A stretch of DNA of 64,000 nt from Paractinoplanes brasiliensis (GTDB lineage: Bacteria; Actinomycetota; Actinomycetes; Mycobacteriales; Micromonosporaceae): assembly GCF_004362215.1 (NCBI RefSeq), contig NZ_SNWR01000002.1, positions 558,001-622,000 on the forward strand, given 5' to 3'. Below the pieces are notes generated by a model. That model did not search any database, was not told the DNA's origin, and saw nothing but the letters and a program-made list of their open reading frames with translations. Position numbers and translations under genes: made by a program. Shown in pieces: positions 52,735 through 61,535 of this stretch (position 1 is its first letter; every line of letters starts with the position of its first letter).

Positions 52735-53984
52735 AACAGTTGCAGGTCGACGGCGGCGGCGATCGCCTCCATGCCGGCGTCGTTGGGGTGCAGGCTGTCG
52801 CCCGTGTTGAAGCGCCGGTTGTACCGCTGCGGGTCGCCCGGGTCGTGGATCGCCGTGTCGAAATCGATCACCGCGTCGCAGCCGCTGCCGTCGCCCTTGA
52901 TGAACTCGTTGACCGCCGTACGCCCGGCCTCGCCCTGCTCACTCCAGTAGTCGGTGCCCTTGTAGGGGGTCAGCGTCGCGCAGAAGATCTTGATGCCGGC
53001 GTCGTGGCTGCGCTGGATCAGCTGCTGCAGTCCCGCGATCAGTTGCTCGCCGCTGGGCGGGTTGCTGTCGCCCAGATCGTTGATCGCCGCGTCGGAGAAG
53101 ACCACCCACTTGACGCCGGTCTGCGCGAGCACGTCCCGATCGAACCGGTTGACCGCGCTCTGCCCCGCGCCGTCCTTGAGCAGCATGTTCCCGCTGATCC
53201 CGGCGTTGAGCACGCCGACAGTGCGGTTCGCCGCGATCAGCCGCCGCGCCAGCTGGTCGGGCCAGCGCCTGTTCTCGCCGAACGACGAGTCGAACCCGTC
53301 GGTGATCGACGCGCCGAGCGTCACGACCGCGCCCTCGGACTGCGGATTCTGCACGTCCAGGCCGGCCAGGAACGCGTAGTTGTCGAAGGTCTGCACCCCG
53401 TCGAGGCCGGCCTTCGTCGCCTGGTTACCCGCCGCCACGTAGTTGTTACGGTTGGCGAACGCGTGCTGGGTCACCGACCCGATCCGCTCCGGCACGTAGG
53501 CGCTGACCGCCACGTCCCCACCAGCGGGCAGGCTGAACCGGACCGGGTCGCTCACCGCGGTCTGACCGGATTCGATCGTCACCGAGTCGCCGCCGCCGAA
53601 CGTCACGTGCGCGTTCGTGCCGGCGTCGACCGTGTTCCCCCGCAGATGCTGGGCGAGGTGGACGGAACTGACGGTCAGCGGGTCACTGCCGAACTCGTTC
53701 GACAACCGCACCCGGACCGTGTCGCCGCCGATGCTCGTACGGATGATCTGCCGGACCGTCTGCCGCTCGAACCCGCGCCCACCGTTCTGCACGGCCACCG
53801 CCCACGTGCCCGTCCACGGCGTCTCGGCCGGGGTGGGGGATGCGCTGCTCGGGGTCGTCGGGGTGGGGGTGGCCTCGTTGTTCTCGTTGCCGCTCGAGTT
53901 ACGCCGCACCAGCACGACCACCGCCACAACCAGGACCATGAGGGCCGCCACGACAAAGATCGTCGTCTTCCGGGTCCAGTTCAC
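52728..53984 (-). CDS. secreted/anchored SGNH (GDSL) hydrolase
   Basis: The roughly 418-residue protein has an N-terminal membrane helix or uncleaved signal (TIFVVAALMVLVVAVVVLV), a Thr/Pro/Ser linker, a beta-rich domain (about 60-190) and an SGNH esterase domain. The latter has the block I Ser in VVTLGASITDGF, block II Gly in NAGISGNMLL, block III Asn in DAAINDLGD and block V Asp/His in GDSLHPND. It probably deacylates carbohydrate or lipid outside the cell. The GTG at 53984 directly precedes the helix. Its 3' end overlaps the 21-bp minisatellite. Confidence 0.88.
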   Translation of the reverse strand: MNWTRKTTIFVVAALMVLVVAVVVLVRRNSSGNENNEATPTPTTPSSASPTPAETPWTGTWAVAVQNGGRGFERQTVRQIIRTSIGGDTVRVRLSNEFGSDPLTVSSVHLAQHLRGNTVDAGTNAHVTFGGGDSVTIESGQTAVSDPVRFSLPAGGDVAVSAYVPERIGSVTQHAFANRNNYVAAGNQATKAGLDGVQTFDNYAFLAGLDVQNPQSEGAVVTLGASITDGFDSSFGENRRWPDQLARRLIAANRTVGVLNAGISGNMLLKDGAGQSAVNRFDRDVLAQTGVKWVVFSDAAINDLGDSNPPSGEQLIAGLQQLIQRSHDAGIKIFCATLTPYKGTDYWSEQGEAGRTAVNEFIKGDGSGCDAVIDFDTAIHDPGDPQRYNRRFNTGDSLHPNDAGMEAIAAAVDLQLFR

Positions 53985-54114
53985 CGCGCCCACGGTACTG
54001 GGTCCTCCCGCGGCGTTCCGCTTCGCCTGAGCTGGGAGCTTCCTGAAAGTGGCCCGCCTCACGATCGGTACTCGATTGCCCTTGCGGGGCCGGTGAACAC
54101 CGCCGTTTACGCCG

Positions 54115-54852
54115 TCACTTCACCGCGATGACCAGATAGAGCGTGAACCCGGCGACGACCGGCCCCGCCTCGAGCCTTCGCAACCAGCTTTGCCCGTACG
54201 CCGGTTCCACCGCCCCGCCCGCAATCGCTTTCTCGGTGTTGCGCTGCAGCCCCAGGATCCGGTCAGCCGTGGCGAAGTCCCGGAACAACACCGGCACGGC
54301 CTCGACCCGATGGACTGTCAGTCCCGCCGCCGTGCACAGCCGCACCAGGTCGCGCCCCACGCTGGGATTCCGCACCCTGCTCGCCGTGTACCGGGCGAAG
54401 GCCCGGCTGGTCCCGAGGTCCTCGTCCGCGACGGCGAGGGTGTCCCAGTCCGGCTCGGCCGCCCCGAAGAGCCCGCCCGCCTTCAGGACCCGCGCCGCCT
54501 CCGCAACGGATCGACCAGGTGTATCAACATGTTGAAGCACCCGATCAACCCTTGCCCGGTCAACCTCGCCCTCCTCGAGCGGCAGCGCCCCCAGATCCCC
54601 GTGGCGAACGTCGGCGCCCGGATGCCGTCGCGCGGCTTCGGCCAGCATGCCCGGTTCCCGATCCACCCCGATGACCGTCCCGCCCGGTTCGACCGCCGTG
54701 GCCAGGGCGCCCAGATCCGTCCCCGGCCCGCACCCCAGATCGACAACGGTCTGCCCGGCGGAGAGTTCAAGCCCTCGGAGCAGCCGCGCCTTGTAGTCCC
54801 GCCCCACCGCAGTAGCGGCGGCGTCATCCATGTACGCGATTTGATCGGTCAC
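54115..54852 (-). CDS. class I SAM-dependent methyltransferase
   Basis: The 245-residue protein has motif I TVVDLGCGPGTDLGALATAV, acidic loop VIGVDREPGMLAEAARRH, LGALPLEEGEVDRARVDRVL and RVLKAGGLFGAAEPDWDTL. This arrangement is typical of actinobacterial UbiE-like small-molecule methyltransferases. Substrate unknown. ATG at 54852. It stands alone between the GDSL hydrolase and the MDR oxidoreductase, all on the reverse strand, with sizeable gaps. Confidence 0.85.
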   Translation of the reverse strand: MTDQIAYMDDAAATAVGRDYKARLLRGLELSAGQTVVDLGCGPGTDLGALATAVEPGGTVIGVDREPGMLAEAARRHPGADVRHGDLGALPLEEGEVDRARVDRVLQHVDTPGRSVAEAARVLKAGGLFGAAEPDWDTLAVADEDLGTSRAFARYTASRVRNPSVGRDLVRLCTAAGLTVHRVEAVPVLFRDFATADRILGLQRNTEKAIAGGAVEPAYGQSWLRRLEAGPVVAGFTLYLVIAVK

Positions 54853-55030
54853 ACCTCACCCCACCACTCAACATCCCGCCGCTGGTGGAGAAGCTGTGCA
54901 GGTCCCGGGCGAATCCCGCGTCGGGCGTGGCTGGGGTGTGTCGTGTCGGGGGCGCCGGGCGTGTCGGCGAACCCGGGCGTTGTGTCGTGCGGTGGGCGAG
55001 GTGCCGGGACCGGGCGTGCGCGGTCGGGGG

Positions 55031-55984
55031 TCAGTCAGTGTCGGCGGGCATTGTCAGGACCGTTTTGCCGGTTATCCGGCCTGCCGCCAGCTCGCGCATG
55101 GCCGTGGCGGCCTCGCTCAAGGGGTAGGTGCTTCCCAGCGGCGACTCGATGTCGGTGAGGGCGGCCAGGTCGTCGCGGCCAGCGATCACGATGGGGGCTC
55201 GTAGCTTCTGCTTGATGAACGGGGTCGTGGCGAAGGCTTGCAGGCTGCGCTCGAGACCGCCGAAGAAGCGGCCGCCGTTCTCGCCGCCGGCCAGGGACAG
55301 GGTGCCGGTGGGTTTGAGCAGGGCGCGCAATGTGGACAGCGGGCGGTTGCCGCCGATGTCGACGATCAGGTCGTACGAACCGGTGAGCGGCTCGCTCGTG
55401 TAGTCGATGACGCGGTCGGCGCCGAAACGGCGTACGGCGTCGATCTTGGCCGTGCTGCAGACGGCGGTGACGTGGTCGCCCTGGGACCTGGCCAGGATCA
55501 CCGTGAACGAGCCGACCCCGCCGCCCGCGCCGATCACCAGGACCTCACGTGTTGACTGGGTGGATTTCGGCGTCAACATGTGCAGTGCGGTCGCGCCCGA
55601 GGTGGGGATGGCGGCGGCCTGTTCGAACGACAGGTGTGCGGGCTTGTGGAGAAGCCGGCCCGGTTTGGCCCTGGCGTACTCGGCCCAGCTGCTCGAACCC
55701 TCACCGAAGACCTCGTCGCCCACGGCGAAGTCGGTGACCTGCTCGCCGACGGCTTCGACGACGCCGGCCAGGTCGAGGCCGGGGATGCGGTTGCGCGGCG
55801 CGCGCAGGCCGAGCCCGAGCCGGGCGACCAGCGGCAGACCGGTCATCATGTGCCACGCCCCGCGGTCGACGCCGGCGGCACGGACGCGTACCAGAACTTG
55901 ATTGGGCTTGACGGTGGGCTTGGGCACCTCGTCGATGTGGAGAACGTCGGCATCCCCGTACACGTTGTGGACAACGGCTTTCAC
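55031..55984 (-). CDS. MDR-family NAD(P)-dependent alcohol dehydrogenase/quinone reductase
   Basis: The 317-residue protein has a GroES-like N-terminal domain (VLVRVRAAGVDRGAWHMMTG, IPGLDLAGVVEAVGEQVTDF) and a Rossmann domain with VLVIGAGGGVGSFTVILARS. The structural zinc-binding cysteines of classical alcohol dehydrogenases are absent, which places it with zinc-free quinone oxidoreductase-like members. Cofactor preference (NADPH is likely for this subgroup) and substrate are open. It lies just upstream of, and on the same strand as, the methyltransferase, separated by about 180 bases. Confidence 0.88.
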   Translation of the reverse strand: MKAVVHNVYGDADVLHIDEVPKPTVKPNQVLVRVRAAGVDRGAWHMMTGLPLVARLGLGLRAPRNRIPGLDLAGVVEAVGEQVTDFAVGDEVFGEGSSSWAEYARAKPGRLLHKPAHLSFEQAAAIPTSGATALHMLTPKSTQSTREVLVIGAGGGVGSFTVILARSQGDHVTAVCSTAKIDAVRRFGADRVIDYTSEPLTGSYDLIVDIGGNRPLSTLRALLKPTGTLSLAGGENGGRFFGGLERSLQAFATTPFIKQKLRAPIVIAGRDDLAALTDIESPLGSTYPLSEAATAMRELAAGRITGKTVLTMPADTD

Positions 55985-56021
55985 GACAGCGGCTCCGATC
56001 TGACAGTGGTGGACGGGGCGC

Positions 56022-56246
56022 TCAGGAAGGTTCGTCGGCCGGGTATTGGAAGACGTCGTCCACGTTGACTTCGAAGACCTGGGCTATGCGGAAAGCGACC
56101 TCGAGGGAGGGCGAGTAGCGGCCCTGTTCGATGGCGATCACCGTTTGGCGGGTCACGCCGATGCGGTCGGCCAGTTCCGCCTGGGTCATCTCGCCGGCGG
56201 TGAAGCGCAGGGCGCGGATCTGGTTGGTGATGCGGGTCGGTTTCAC
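56022..56246 (-). CDS. small XRE-family HTH regulator
   Basis: The 74-residue protein is almost only a Cro/C1-type helix-turn-helix: MTQAELADRIGVTRQTVIAI and EQGRYSPSLEVAFRIAQVF, ending in VDDVFQYPADEP. This is the short YozG-type of XRE regulator. The GTG at 56246 overlaps the stop of the upstream membrane-protein gene (GTGA), so the two are coupled, a pairing commonly seen with DUF2178-like membrane proteins. Confidence 0.85.
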   Translation of the reverse strand: MKPTRITNQIRALRFTAGEMTQAELADRIGVTRQTVIAIEQGRYSPSLEVAFRIAQVFEVNVDDVFQYPADEPS

Positions 56247-56632
56247 CACGGGTGGAAACCCCTGCGGTAAGCGAAGATCTTGGCGATCGAGCCGAGGGCC
56301 GCGGAGAGCACGAACGCCAGGTAGATGACGTTGGCGATCCAGAAGTGGCGTACCTCGAACATGGCCATGAGCATCGCGGTGACCGCGCCGGCGACGACGA
56401 GGGACTGGCCGATGTGGTCGCCGAAGCGGCCGATCTCGCGGTCGCGCTGGTCGGGCTTCTGCGCGCCGCCGGAGAGCATGTCCACAACCATGTTGAGGAC
56501 GATCCCGCTGCCCACAATCCACAGCAGGGCACGGACGTACGAGATGTCCGCGGCCACGAGCGCCAGATAGACCCCGTAGCCGATGAGGCTGGTGACGGCG
56601 AGGGTCCAGGCCCGCCGTTCCTGAGTTGTCAT
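56243..56632 (-). CDS. small membrane protein (DUF2178-like) coupled to the XRE regulator
   Basis: The 129-residue protein has four hydrophobic helices (about 10-28, 33-52, 78-95 and 98-118) separated by a polar loop (GGAQKPDQRDREIGRFGDHI). It overlaps the XRE gene by four bases. The role is unknown; such pairs are thought to sense membrane state and control the regulator. ATG at 56632. Confidence 0.75.
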   Translation of the reverse strand: MTTQERRAWTLAVTSLIGYGVYLALVAADISYVRALLWIVGSGIVLNMVVDMLSGGAQKPDQRDREIGRFGDHIGQSLVVAGAVTAMLMAMFEVRHFWIANVIYLAFVLSAALGSIAKIFAYRRGFHPW

Positions 56633-56737
56633 GCCAACGAAGGTAAAGAATCACGGACACCAAGTCAAAGTTTCTTTACATGATTCTCAGCGTCGCCTCA
56701 GGTGCCCTCCGGGGCCGGGTCGGAGCGGAGCGGGGAT

Positions 56738-56780
56738 GACGGCCTCCCACGTGTGGGGTCGTGGCACGTGGGAGGCCGTC
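56738..56780 (-). terminator. strong hairpin terminator of the lipase gene
   Basis: A perfect 16-bp inverted repeat (arms 56738-56753 and 56765-56780, 11-base loop) lies immediately after the lipase stop codon on the reverse strand. Confidence 0.8.
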
Positions 56781-56784
56781 GGCT

Positions 56785-57915
56785 TCAGGAGAAGCGGCCG
56801 GAGATCCAGTTCGCGACCTGGACGGTGCTCTCGAACACTGCCCCGTCGTGCGTGGCGCCTTCGATCTCGATGAACTCAACCGGCTGCCGGTAGGCGCTCA
56901 GCTGGGTCAGCAGCGGGCCGGCGGTGATGACGTACGGGACCGCCTCGTCGGCCGTGCCCTGCACCAGCAGGATGGGGGCGCTGGGCGCCTTCTGGGCCGG
57001 GTTGGCGTACTTGGACAGCTTGGCGACCACAGGAGCCGGCAACGCGCCCCCGACGAGCAGCTCCGACGCGGTCAGGTCGTCGTAGGCGTCGAGGATCTCG
57101 TACAGGCAACCACTCTGCAGCACGCCGGTGCGGGCCTGCGCGGGCGGGGCGAGGATCAGCTGCGGCGCCACCGTCGGGTCCACAGCCTGCAGGCCGTACA
57201 GGGCCATCACCAGGTAACCCTGGGCGGGCGTGCCGGGGATGAGCGGCGCGAACAGGTCGGCGTTCGAGACCGGCGCGATCGCGGCGACGCCCTTCAAAGT
57301 CAAGTTCCCGTCGTACGAGGGGGCGAGCTCGTTGGCGAACAGGGCGCCCTGCCCGCCCTGCGAGTGGCCGTCGATCGCGTACTGGGTGCCCAGGGTGGCG
57401 TCGAGGTTCTTGGCAGCCTTCGCGCTGTCGATCATCGAGCGGGCCGCGCTCGCGCCGACCAGGTACGGGTGGGGCAGGGCCGTGCCGAGGCCGGGGTAGT
57501 CGGGTGCGGCCACCGTCCAGCCGCGCCGCAGCAGTTCGGCGATGGCGGCCCGCGCCTCGGGCCAGAACACCGCCTGGCTCACCGACGGGGCGCACTGGTC
57601 GGCCAGGCCGGTCGTGCCGTGACCCCACACCACGATCTTGTTGTTCTTACCGGTCTTCGGGGTGAGGATCAGCCCGGTCGCGGTGATGGGAATGGACCTC
57701 ACATCGGTCGACAGGTACGAGATGCGCTTGCCGTTGGCCAGCGGCGCCAACTCGGGCGGCAAGGTGGCCGTGGCGCTGGACAGAACGGTTCCGGCGAGCT
57801 GAGCGGCGCGGGCCGGTTTCCCGGGAAGAAGGGCCGCGGAAATGGCGAGAAGAATGGCCGTGGTCGCCGCGAGAAATGCCACGACAGGGTGCCTTTTCAG
57901 GGCAGGGTTCATCAA
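56785..57915 (-). CDS. secreted LIP-family lipase/esterase
   Basis: The 376-residue protein has a Sec signal peptide (VVAFLAATTAILLAISAALL, cleavage after GKPARA), then the secretory lipase (LIP) fold: VVWGHGTTGLADQCAPS, RGWTVAAPDYPGLG, nucleophile elbow AIDGHSQGGQGALFA, acid in VQGTADEAVP and His in EGATHDGAV. Substrates are probably acylglycerols or other esters in the medium. Two in-frame ATGs (57915, 57912) are adjacent. Confidence 0.88.
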   Translation of the reverse strand: MMNPALKRHPVVAFLAATTAILLAISAALLPGKPARAAQLAGTVLSSATATLPPELAPLANGKRISYLSTDVRSIPITATGLILTPKTGKNNKIVVWGHGTTGLADQCAPSVSQAVFWPEARAAIAELLRRGWTVAAPDYPGLGTALPHPYLVGASAARSMIDSAKAAKNLDATLGTQYAIDGHSQGGQGALFANELAPSYDGNLTLKGVAAIAPVSNADLFAPLIPGTPAQGYLVMALYGLQAVDPTVAPQLILAPPAQARTGVLQSGCLYEILDAYDDLTASELLVGGALPAPVVAKLSKYANPAQKAPSAPILLVQGTADEAVPYVITAGPLLTQLSAYRQPVEFIEIEGATHDGAVFESTVQVANWISGRFS

Positions 57916-57967
57916 CAGTGCCTTTCAGGAATGGGTGTGGGGCGCGGCGAGGACGCAAAGGAAAAGG

Positions 57968-57998
57968 CCGGACCTGGCCATGGGCGGGCCAGGTCCGG
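57968..57998 (-). terminator. hairpin terminator of the serine hydrolase operon
   Basis: A perfect 12-bp inverted repeat (57968-57979 and 57987-57998, 7-base loop) lies 28 bases after the serine hydrolase stop on the reverse strand. Confidence 0.65.
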
Positions 57999-58025
57999 AC
58001 AACAAAGGGAACTGCGGAAAACCCT

Positions 58026-59210
58026 TTAGCGCGTACGGGCGAGGTGGTCGGCCACGCTGCGCAGGGCGGCGACGGTCTCGGCGTCGCGGCGGGCATCGTC
58101 CTGGGTGGGCCAGGCGCTGCACTTGACGATGACGACCTCGGCGTCCGGGTAGACGTAGAGGTATTGGCCGTGCACGCCCAGGCCGGTGAACGCGCCGGAG
58201 TGCTCACTGCCGAGCGTCCACCACTGGTTGGCGTAGCCGTAGTGGTCGTAGCCGCTGGGGCCGAGCGAACCCACTGCGAGTTGCGGTTTGTCGTTGCCCC
58301 GGCTGCGGCGCACCCAGTCGCGCGACACGATCTGCTCACCGCCGGCCACGCCGTCGCCGGCCATCAGCAGGCCTATCCGGGCCACGTCGCGGGCGGTCGC
58401 GTTCAGTGAGCCGCCACCGATGGCCGTGCGCGGCCGTCCACGCGTGAGCCAGTAGTACGCGTCCCGGTCGCACCCCAGCTTCTGCCAGAGCCGGGTCGAG
58501 GCGTACGAGGCAAGGCTTTGCCCCGTTGCCGCCTCGAGGACCCAGCCGAGCATCTGGGTGTCGAAGGTGGAGTAGTTGAAGCGTTCGCCCGCCGGCGCGG
58601 TCCGCGTTGCCGCGCGGACCACGTCGGCGATGTCCCCGCCACCCATGATCGTCTGCTCGAACCGTTTGATGCCGCTGTCGGGCACCTCCCAGGTCTCGAG
58701 GTCGCCGACGCCGGTGGTCATGTCGAGGAGCTCGGCGATGGTGTTGCCCTCGTACGCCGTCCCGAGGAAGTCGGGCCGGTAGTCGGTGATCTGGTCCTTC
58801 TCGCTGCCGATCAGCCCCTCGTCGAGCGCGATGCCGACCAGGATGGACGTCACCGACTTGGACAGTGAGAACAACTGCATCCGCGTACGGGGTCCGGTGA
58901 AGGCCCCCGGGTACGTCTCATGCACGATCACGCCGCGGTGCAGCACGACGAACGCGGTGGTGAACGTGCGGCGGTGCAGCTCGGCCAGGGTGTGCTCGTG
59001 CCCGGAGAACGTGTACCTCACGGGTAGCGGCCGGTTGTCGGCCCGGAGGGGAAGGTGGGTGGCGCCGCGGGCGACCCGTTCGGTCGGCATCAGCCAGTTC
59101 ATGTGGGTGAACGTCCACTCGTTGAACGGCCGGCGCATGATCAGATCGCCCTGCTTGTCCCACCAGGATGGTTCCCGGGAGGCCACAGGGCGCTCCGTCG
59201 TACTTGTCAT
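58026..59210 (-). CDS. beta-lactamase-fold serine hydrolase (6-aminohexanoate-oligomer hydrolase-like)
   Basis: The 394-residue protein has the class C beta-lactamase/NylB fold: SxxK as FSLSKSVTSILVG, Tyr motif FNYSTFDTQMLGWVLE, and late motifs HYGYANQWWTLG and GVHGQYLYVYPDAEVVIVK. No signal peptide is present, so it is cytoplasmic. NylB-like enzymes hydrolyse nylon oligomers or carboxylic esters; the natural role is unknown. The ATG at 59210 overlaps the stop of the upstream unrecognised gene (ATGA). Confidence 0.87.
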   Translation of the reverse strand: MTSTTERPVASREPSWWDKQGDLIMRRPFNEWTFTHMNWLMPTERVARGATHLPLRADNRPLPVRYTFSGHEHTLAELHRRTFTTAFVVLHRGVIVHETYPGAFTGPRTRMQLFSLSKSVTSILVGIALDEGLIGSEKDQITDYRPDFLGTAYEGNTIAELLDMTTGVGDLETWEVPDSGIKRFEQTIMGGGDIADVVRAATRTAPAGERFNYSTFDTQMLGWVLEAATGQSLASYASTRLWQKLGCDRDAYYWLTRGRPRTAIGGGSLNATARDVARIGLLMAGDGVAGGEQIVSRDWVRRSRGNDKPQLAVGSLGPSGYDHYGYANQWWTLGSEHSGAFTGLGVHGQYLYVYPDAEVVIVKCSAWPTQDDARRDAETVAALRSVADHLARTR

Positions 59211-60091
59211 GAGGGTCCCCCGTTGTCGGCCGCTCGTTCGAACACCTCGCGCAGTGTCAAACCAGTCGGGTTCTTGATGGGCTCGAGATACGCCGCCATG
59301 ATCCCGAGCACCCCCTTGCCCACCAGGTTCTCGGTGGGGCCGTGGTCGGCGATGTCCGCGCTCGGGTCGCCGAGGTGCCGCACCGCGAGACCCTCCGTGA
59401 CGGCGGCCAGGAGGTTCGTGAACTCCTGGATGGTGATGCCGGGGCGAAGCTGATAACCCCGCGCGGCGATCGTCTCTTCGTAGATCTTCATCCACGGCTC
59501 GAGCGCGCCCGCGTAGTTGTTCGCGATGGCGCCGCGGATCCCGTCGTTGCGGTGAGCGGTTGCCACCATGATGAGCTGCAATTTGAACAGGGGCATCCGG
59601 CAAAGGGCCATGAGCTCGTGATAACTCGACCTGTCCACGGCGTCGACCAGACTGTCGTCGGTGGCCAGCCAGTCACCGCGCGTCTCCACATCGGCCCCGT
59701 ACTGCGGGTCGTAGTTGATGGCGTGCAGCATGAACGCGAGCAGGTCGTTGAGGTAGTCGTCGTGGCTGGCCCACGTCGACCTGTACGGGCCGGCGCCCTT
59801 CTGCCGGAGGAAGGGCAGCTCAAGCTCCTCGACCTCGGCCGACAGGGCACGCTCGGTCAGGAAGCTCAGGCCCGACCAGTACTGCTTGCGGCCGTCGCCG
59901 GTCGCCGTGGCCGGCCGCTGGGCACCGAGGTTCCGCTCGATGAGGTTGGCGCCGGCCTTGAGGTACGACGCCACCTTCAGCGAGTTCACCAGGGCGGCAC
60001 GCGTCGACTCGCGCACCCCCTTGACCCGGGTGACGATTCCCGAGAAGTCCGCGCAGTAGGGGTAGGGCAGGTCGTTCTTGCCGTACGTCAT
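59207..60091 (-). CDS. unrecognised protein with a TetR-C-like C-terminal segment
   Basis: The 294-residue, mostly helical protein starts MTYGKNDLPYPYC. I do not recognise the family. Its C-terminal third (LRPGITIQEFTNLLAAVTEG, LAVRHLGDPSADIADHG) resembles the ligand-binding half of TetR regulators, but the N-terminus lacks a clear helix-turn-helix. It is coupled by a four-base overlap to the serine hydrolase. The ATG at 60091 is preferred to the longer frame, whose first 28 residues look non-coding. Confidence 0.7.
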   Translation of the reverse strand: MTYGKNDLPYPYCADFSGIVTRVKGVRESTRAALVNSLKVASYLKAGANLIERNLGAQRPATATGDGRKQYWSGLSFLTERALSAEVEELELPFLRQKGAGPYRSTWASHDDYLNDLLAFMLHAINYDPQYGADVETRGDWLATDDSLVDAVDRSSYHELMALCRMPLFKLQLIMVATAHRNDGIRGAIANNYAGALEPWMKIYEETIAARGYQLRPGITIQEFTNLLAAVTEGLAVRHLGDPSADIADHGPTENLVGKGVLGIMAAYLEPIKNPTGLTLREVFERAADNGGPS

Positions 60092-60136
60092 GCAGGTGAT
60101 TCTGCCTGGGTTCCCGTGACCTTCAAGTGCGCACGT

Positions 60137-60201
60137 GCGTAGTACTCGCAGGCTAGGCCTTCGGGCATAACGCACGCACGTACCGTGACTGCGTGATCGC
60201 A
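60137..60201. promoter_or_regulatory. two near-palindromes upstream of the hydrolase operon
   Basis: TGCGTAGTACTCGCA (60137-60151) and CTGCGTGATCGCAG (about 60187-60200) are imperfect palindromes in the gap before the 59207-60091 gene. Longer inverted similarity (ACGTGCGT / ACGCACGCACGT) flanks the first. They could be operators. Confidence 0.3.
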
Positions 60202-60223
60202 GAGCGTGGATTTTGGCTGGTAA

Positions 60224-61096
60224 TCAGGGGTGCAGGGCGCGCAGATACGTGGTCGCGAGCGTACGCCGCGTAGGGGTACCTGACTGGGCAAGTTGCGTCA
60301 TCCGCGAGTCGAGGCGCGAGTACTCCTCGGCGGTGAGAGCCGCCTCCATGGCCTCGCCGTAGGTGGGGGCGAGCGGGTTGGGGGCCACCTTCTTGCGGGC
60401 CTCCCAGTCGCCGATCGGCTCGGCCGGCACGTCCAGTTGCGCCCGGTAGTCGATCTCGATGCCGTCGAACCCGGCCTCGGCCGCCCAGCGCAGCAGATCC
60501 CGTTCGTCGAAATCGGTCATCGGGTTCTCGCCGCGCCGCGCGCCGTCCCGATAGACGGCGACCACCTTGGCCAGCAGATCGGCGACCTCGGGATCGCGCA
60601 GCCCGAAAAGGCTGTCGCCCCGGTGCACGAGCAGAAAACGGTTGATCGGCTCGAAAATGGACAGGCGGCCGCCCGGTTTGAGCACCCGGAAGAACTCGCG
60701 GAAAGCGGCCGCCTTGTGGTCGCAATAGATGAGAACGGAACGCGTCGTGACAACGTCGACGGAAGCGTCCGGAATCGGCGACAGATCCTCGGCCGAGGCG
60801 TGCACGAAACTGCACCGCTTGTCGTCGCCGGCCCGGCGCCGGCATTCCTCGAGACCGGCGTCGGAGACGTCGCTGAAGATGACGCGCCCGTCGGGCCCGA
60901 GCCGATCGAGGGCGCCGAACGCGATGAGCCCCGTTCCGGCGCCCACGTCGAGCAGCGTGTCGTCCGCGGCCAGGCCGGCCCGGTCGAGCACCTCGTCGCG
61001 GAAAACCTGAAGGTCGACGGCGTGTTGCGCGCGCAGTTCGGCATTGCCGCCGTCGCGACGCGTCAACAACCACCGCGTCCACTCGTCCGTCGCCAT
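60224..61096 (-). CDS. class I SAM-dependent methyltransferase
   Basis: The 290-residue protein has motif I TLLDVGAGTGLIAFGALDRL, acidic loop VIFSDVSDAGLEECRRRAG, HASAEDLSPIPDASVDVVTT and VLKPGGRLSIFEPINRF. The C-terminal 110 residues (DFDERDLLRWAAEAGFDGIE and beyond) are typical of UbiE/arsenite-methyltransferase-like enzymes with unknown substrate. ATG at 61096. It is monocistronic between two divergent-looking gaps. Confidence 0.86.
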   Translation of the reverse strand: MATDEWTRWLLTRRDGGNAELRAQHAVDLQVFRDEVLDRAGLAADDTLLDVGAGTGLIAFGALDRLGPDGRVIFSDVSDAGLEECRRRAGDDKRCSFVHASAEDLSPIPDASVDVVTTRSVLIYCDHKAAAFREFFRVLKPGGRLSIFEPINRFLLVHRGDSLFGLRDPEVADLLAKVVAVYRDGARRGENPMTDFDERDLLRWAAEAGFDGIEIDYRAQLDVPAEPIGDWEARKKVAPNPLAPTYGEAMEAALTAEEYSRLDSRMTQLAQSGTPTRRTLATTYLRALHP

Positions 61097-61180
61097 CGGA
61101 TCACCGTAGGGCACCGGACTTCTCGGCGGGTGAGACATCAACGCGCGGCAATGGAAACGTGATCTGCGCCCCAGCCGCTC

Positions 61181-61420
61181 TTAAACTTCGGCCGCCGTGG
61201 GCCCCGCCCAGGTCGGTCCCGCCCACGTCGGCCCGGCCCAGCCCGCGCCGACCGGCGTACGGTCCCAGTTGGTTCCGGCCACGCTCGTCTCCACGGCCGT
61301 GACACCCTTGCCGGCCTGCGCGGCCCCGCCCACCCCGGCGCCCAGCAGCGCGGCGGCCACGACGGCGGTCCCGGTTCCCAGCAGGATCAGGCTGCGGCGT
61401 GCGATGCGGTTCACGATCAT
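61181..61420 (-). CDS. tiny secreted Trp/Ala/Gly/Pro-repeat protein
   Basis: The 79-residue product begins MIVNRIARRSLILLGTGT, a twin-arginine-containing signal peptide that ends near GGAAQA. The mature part of about 43 residues contains NWDRTPVGAG and three consecutive WAGPT units. Short secreted proteins of this kind next to an HTH gene are seen in actinobacteria, with unknown role. The ATG at 61420 fits the signal peptide; the frame extends further upstream without homology. The gene lies 115 bases downstream of the HTH gene on the same strand. Confidence 0.65.
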   Translation of the reverse strand: MIVNRIARRSLILLGTGTAVVAAALLGAGVGGAAQAGKGVTAVETSVAGTNWDRTPVGAGWAGPTWAGPTWAGPTAAEV

Positions 61421-61535
61421 TCCCCCGTCTGTCGGTCTCGCCCCGCGTCCGACGGGGCACGATCTCAGCGTGCCGCCGGCCACGACGCTGCGACCAGCGG
61501 CAACGCTTCTCGGGAACTTCCCGGGACGGCCCGGG

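Noticed and set aside
52496..52810. Hydrophobic heptad-repeat protein encoded by the minisatellite
   Set aside because: The frame begins inside the caspase gene in another register, has no RBS or start near the repeats, and is best explained by the 21-bp unit being divisible by three.
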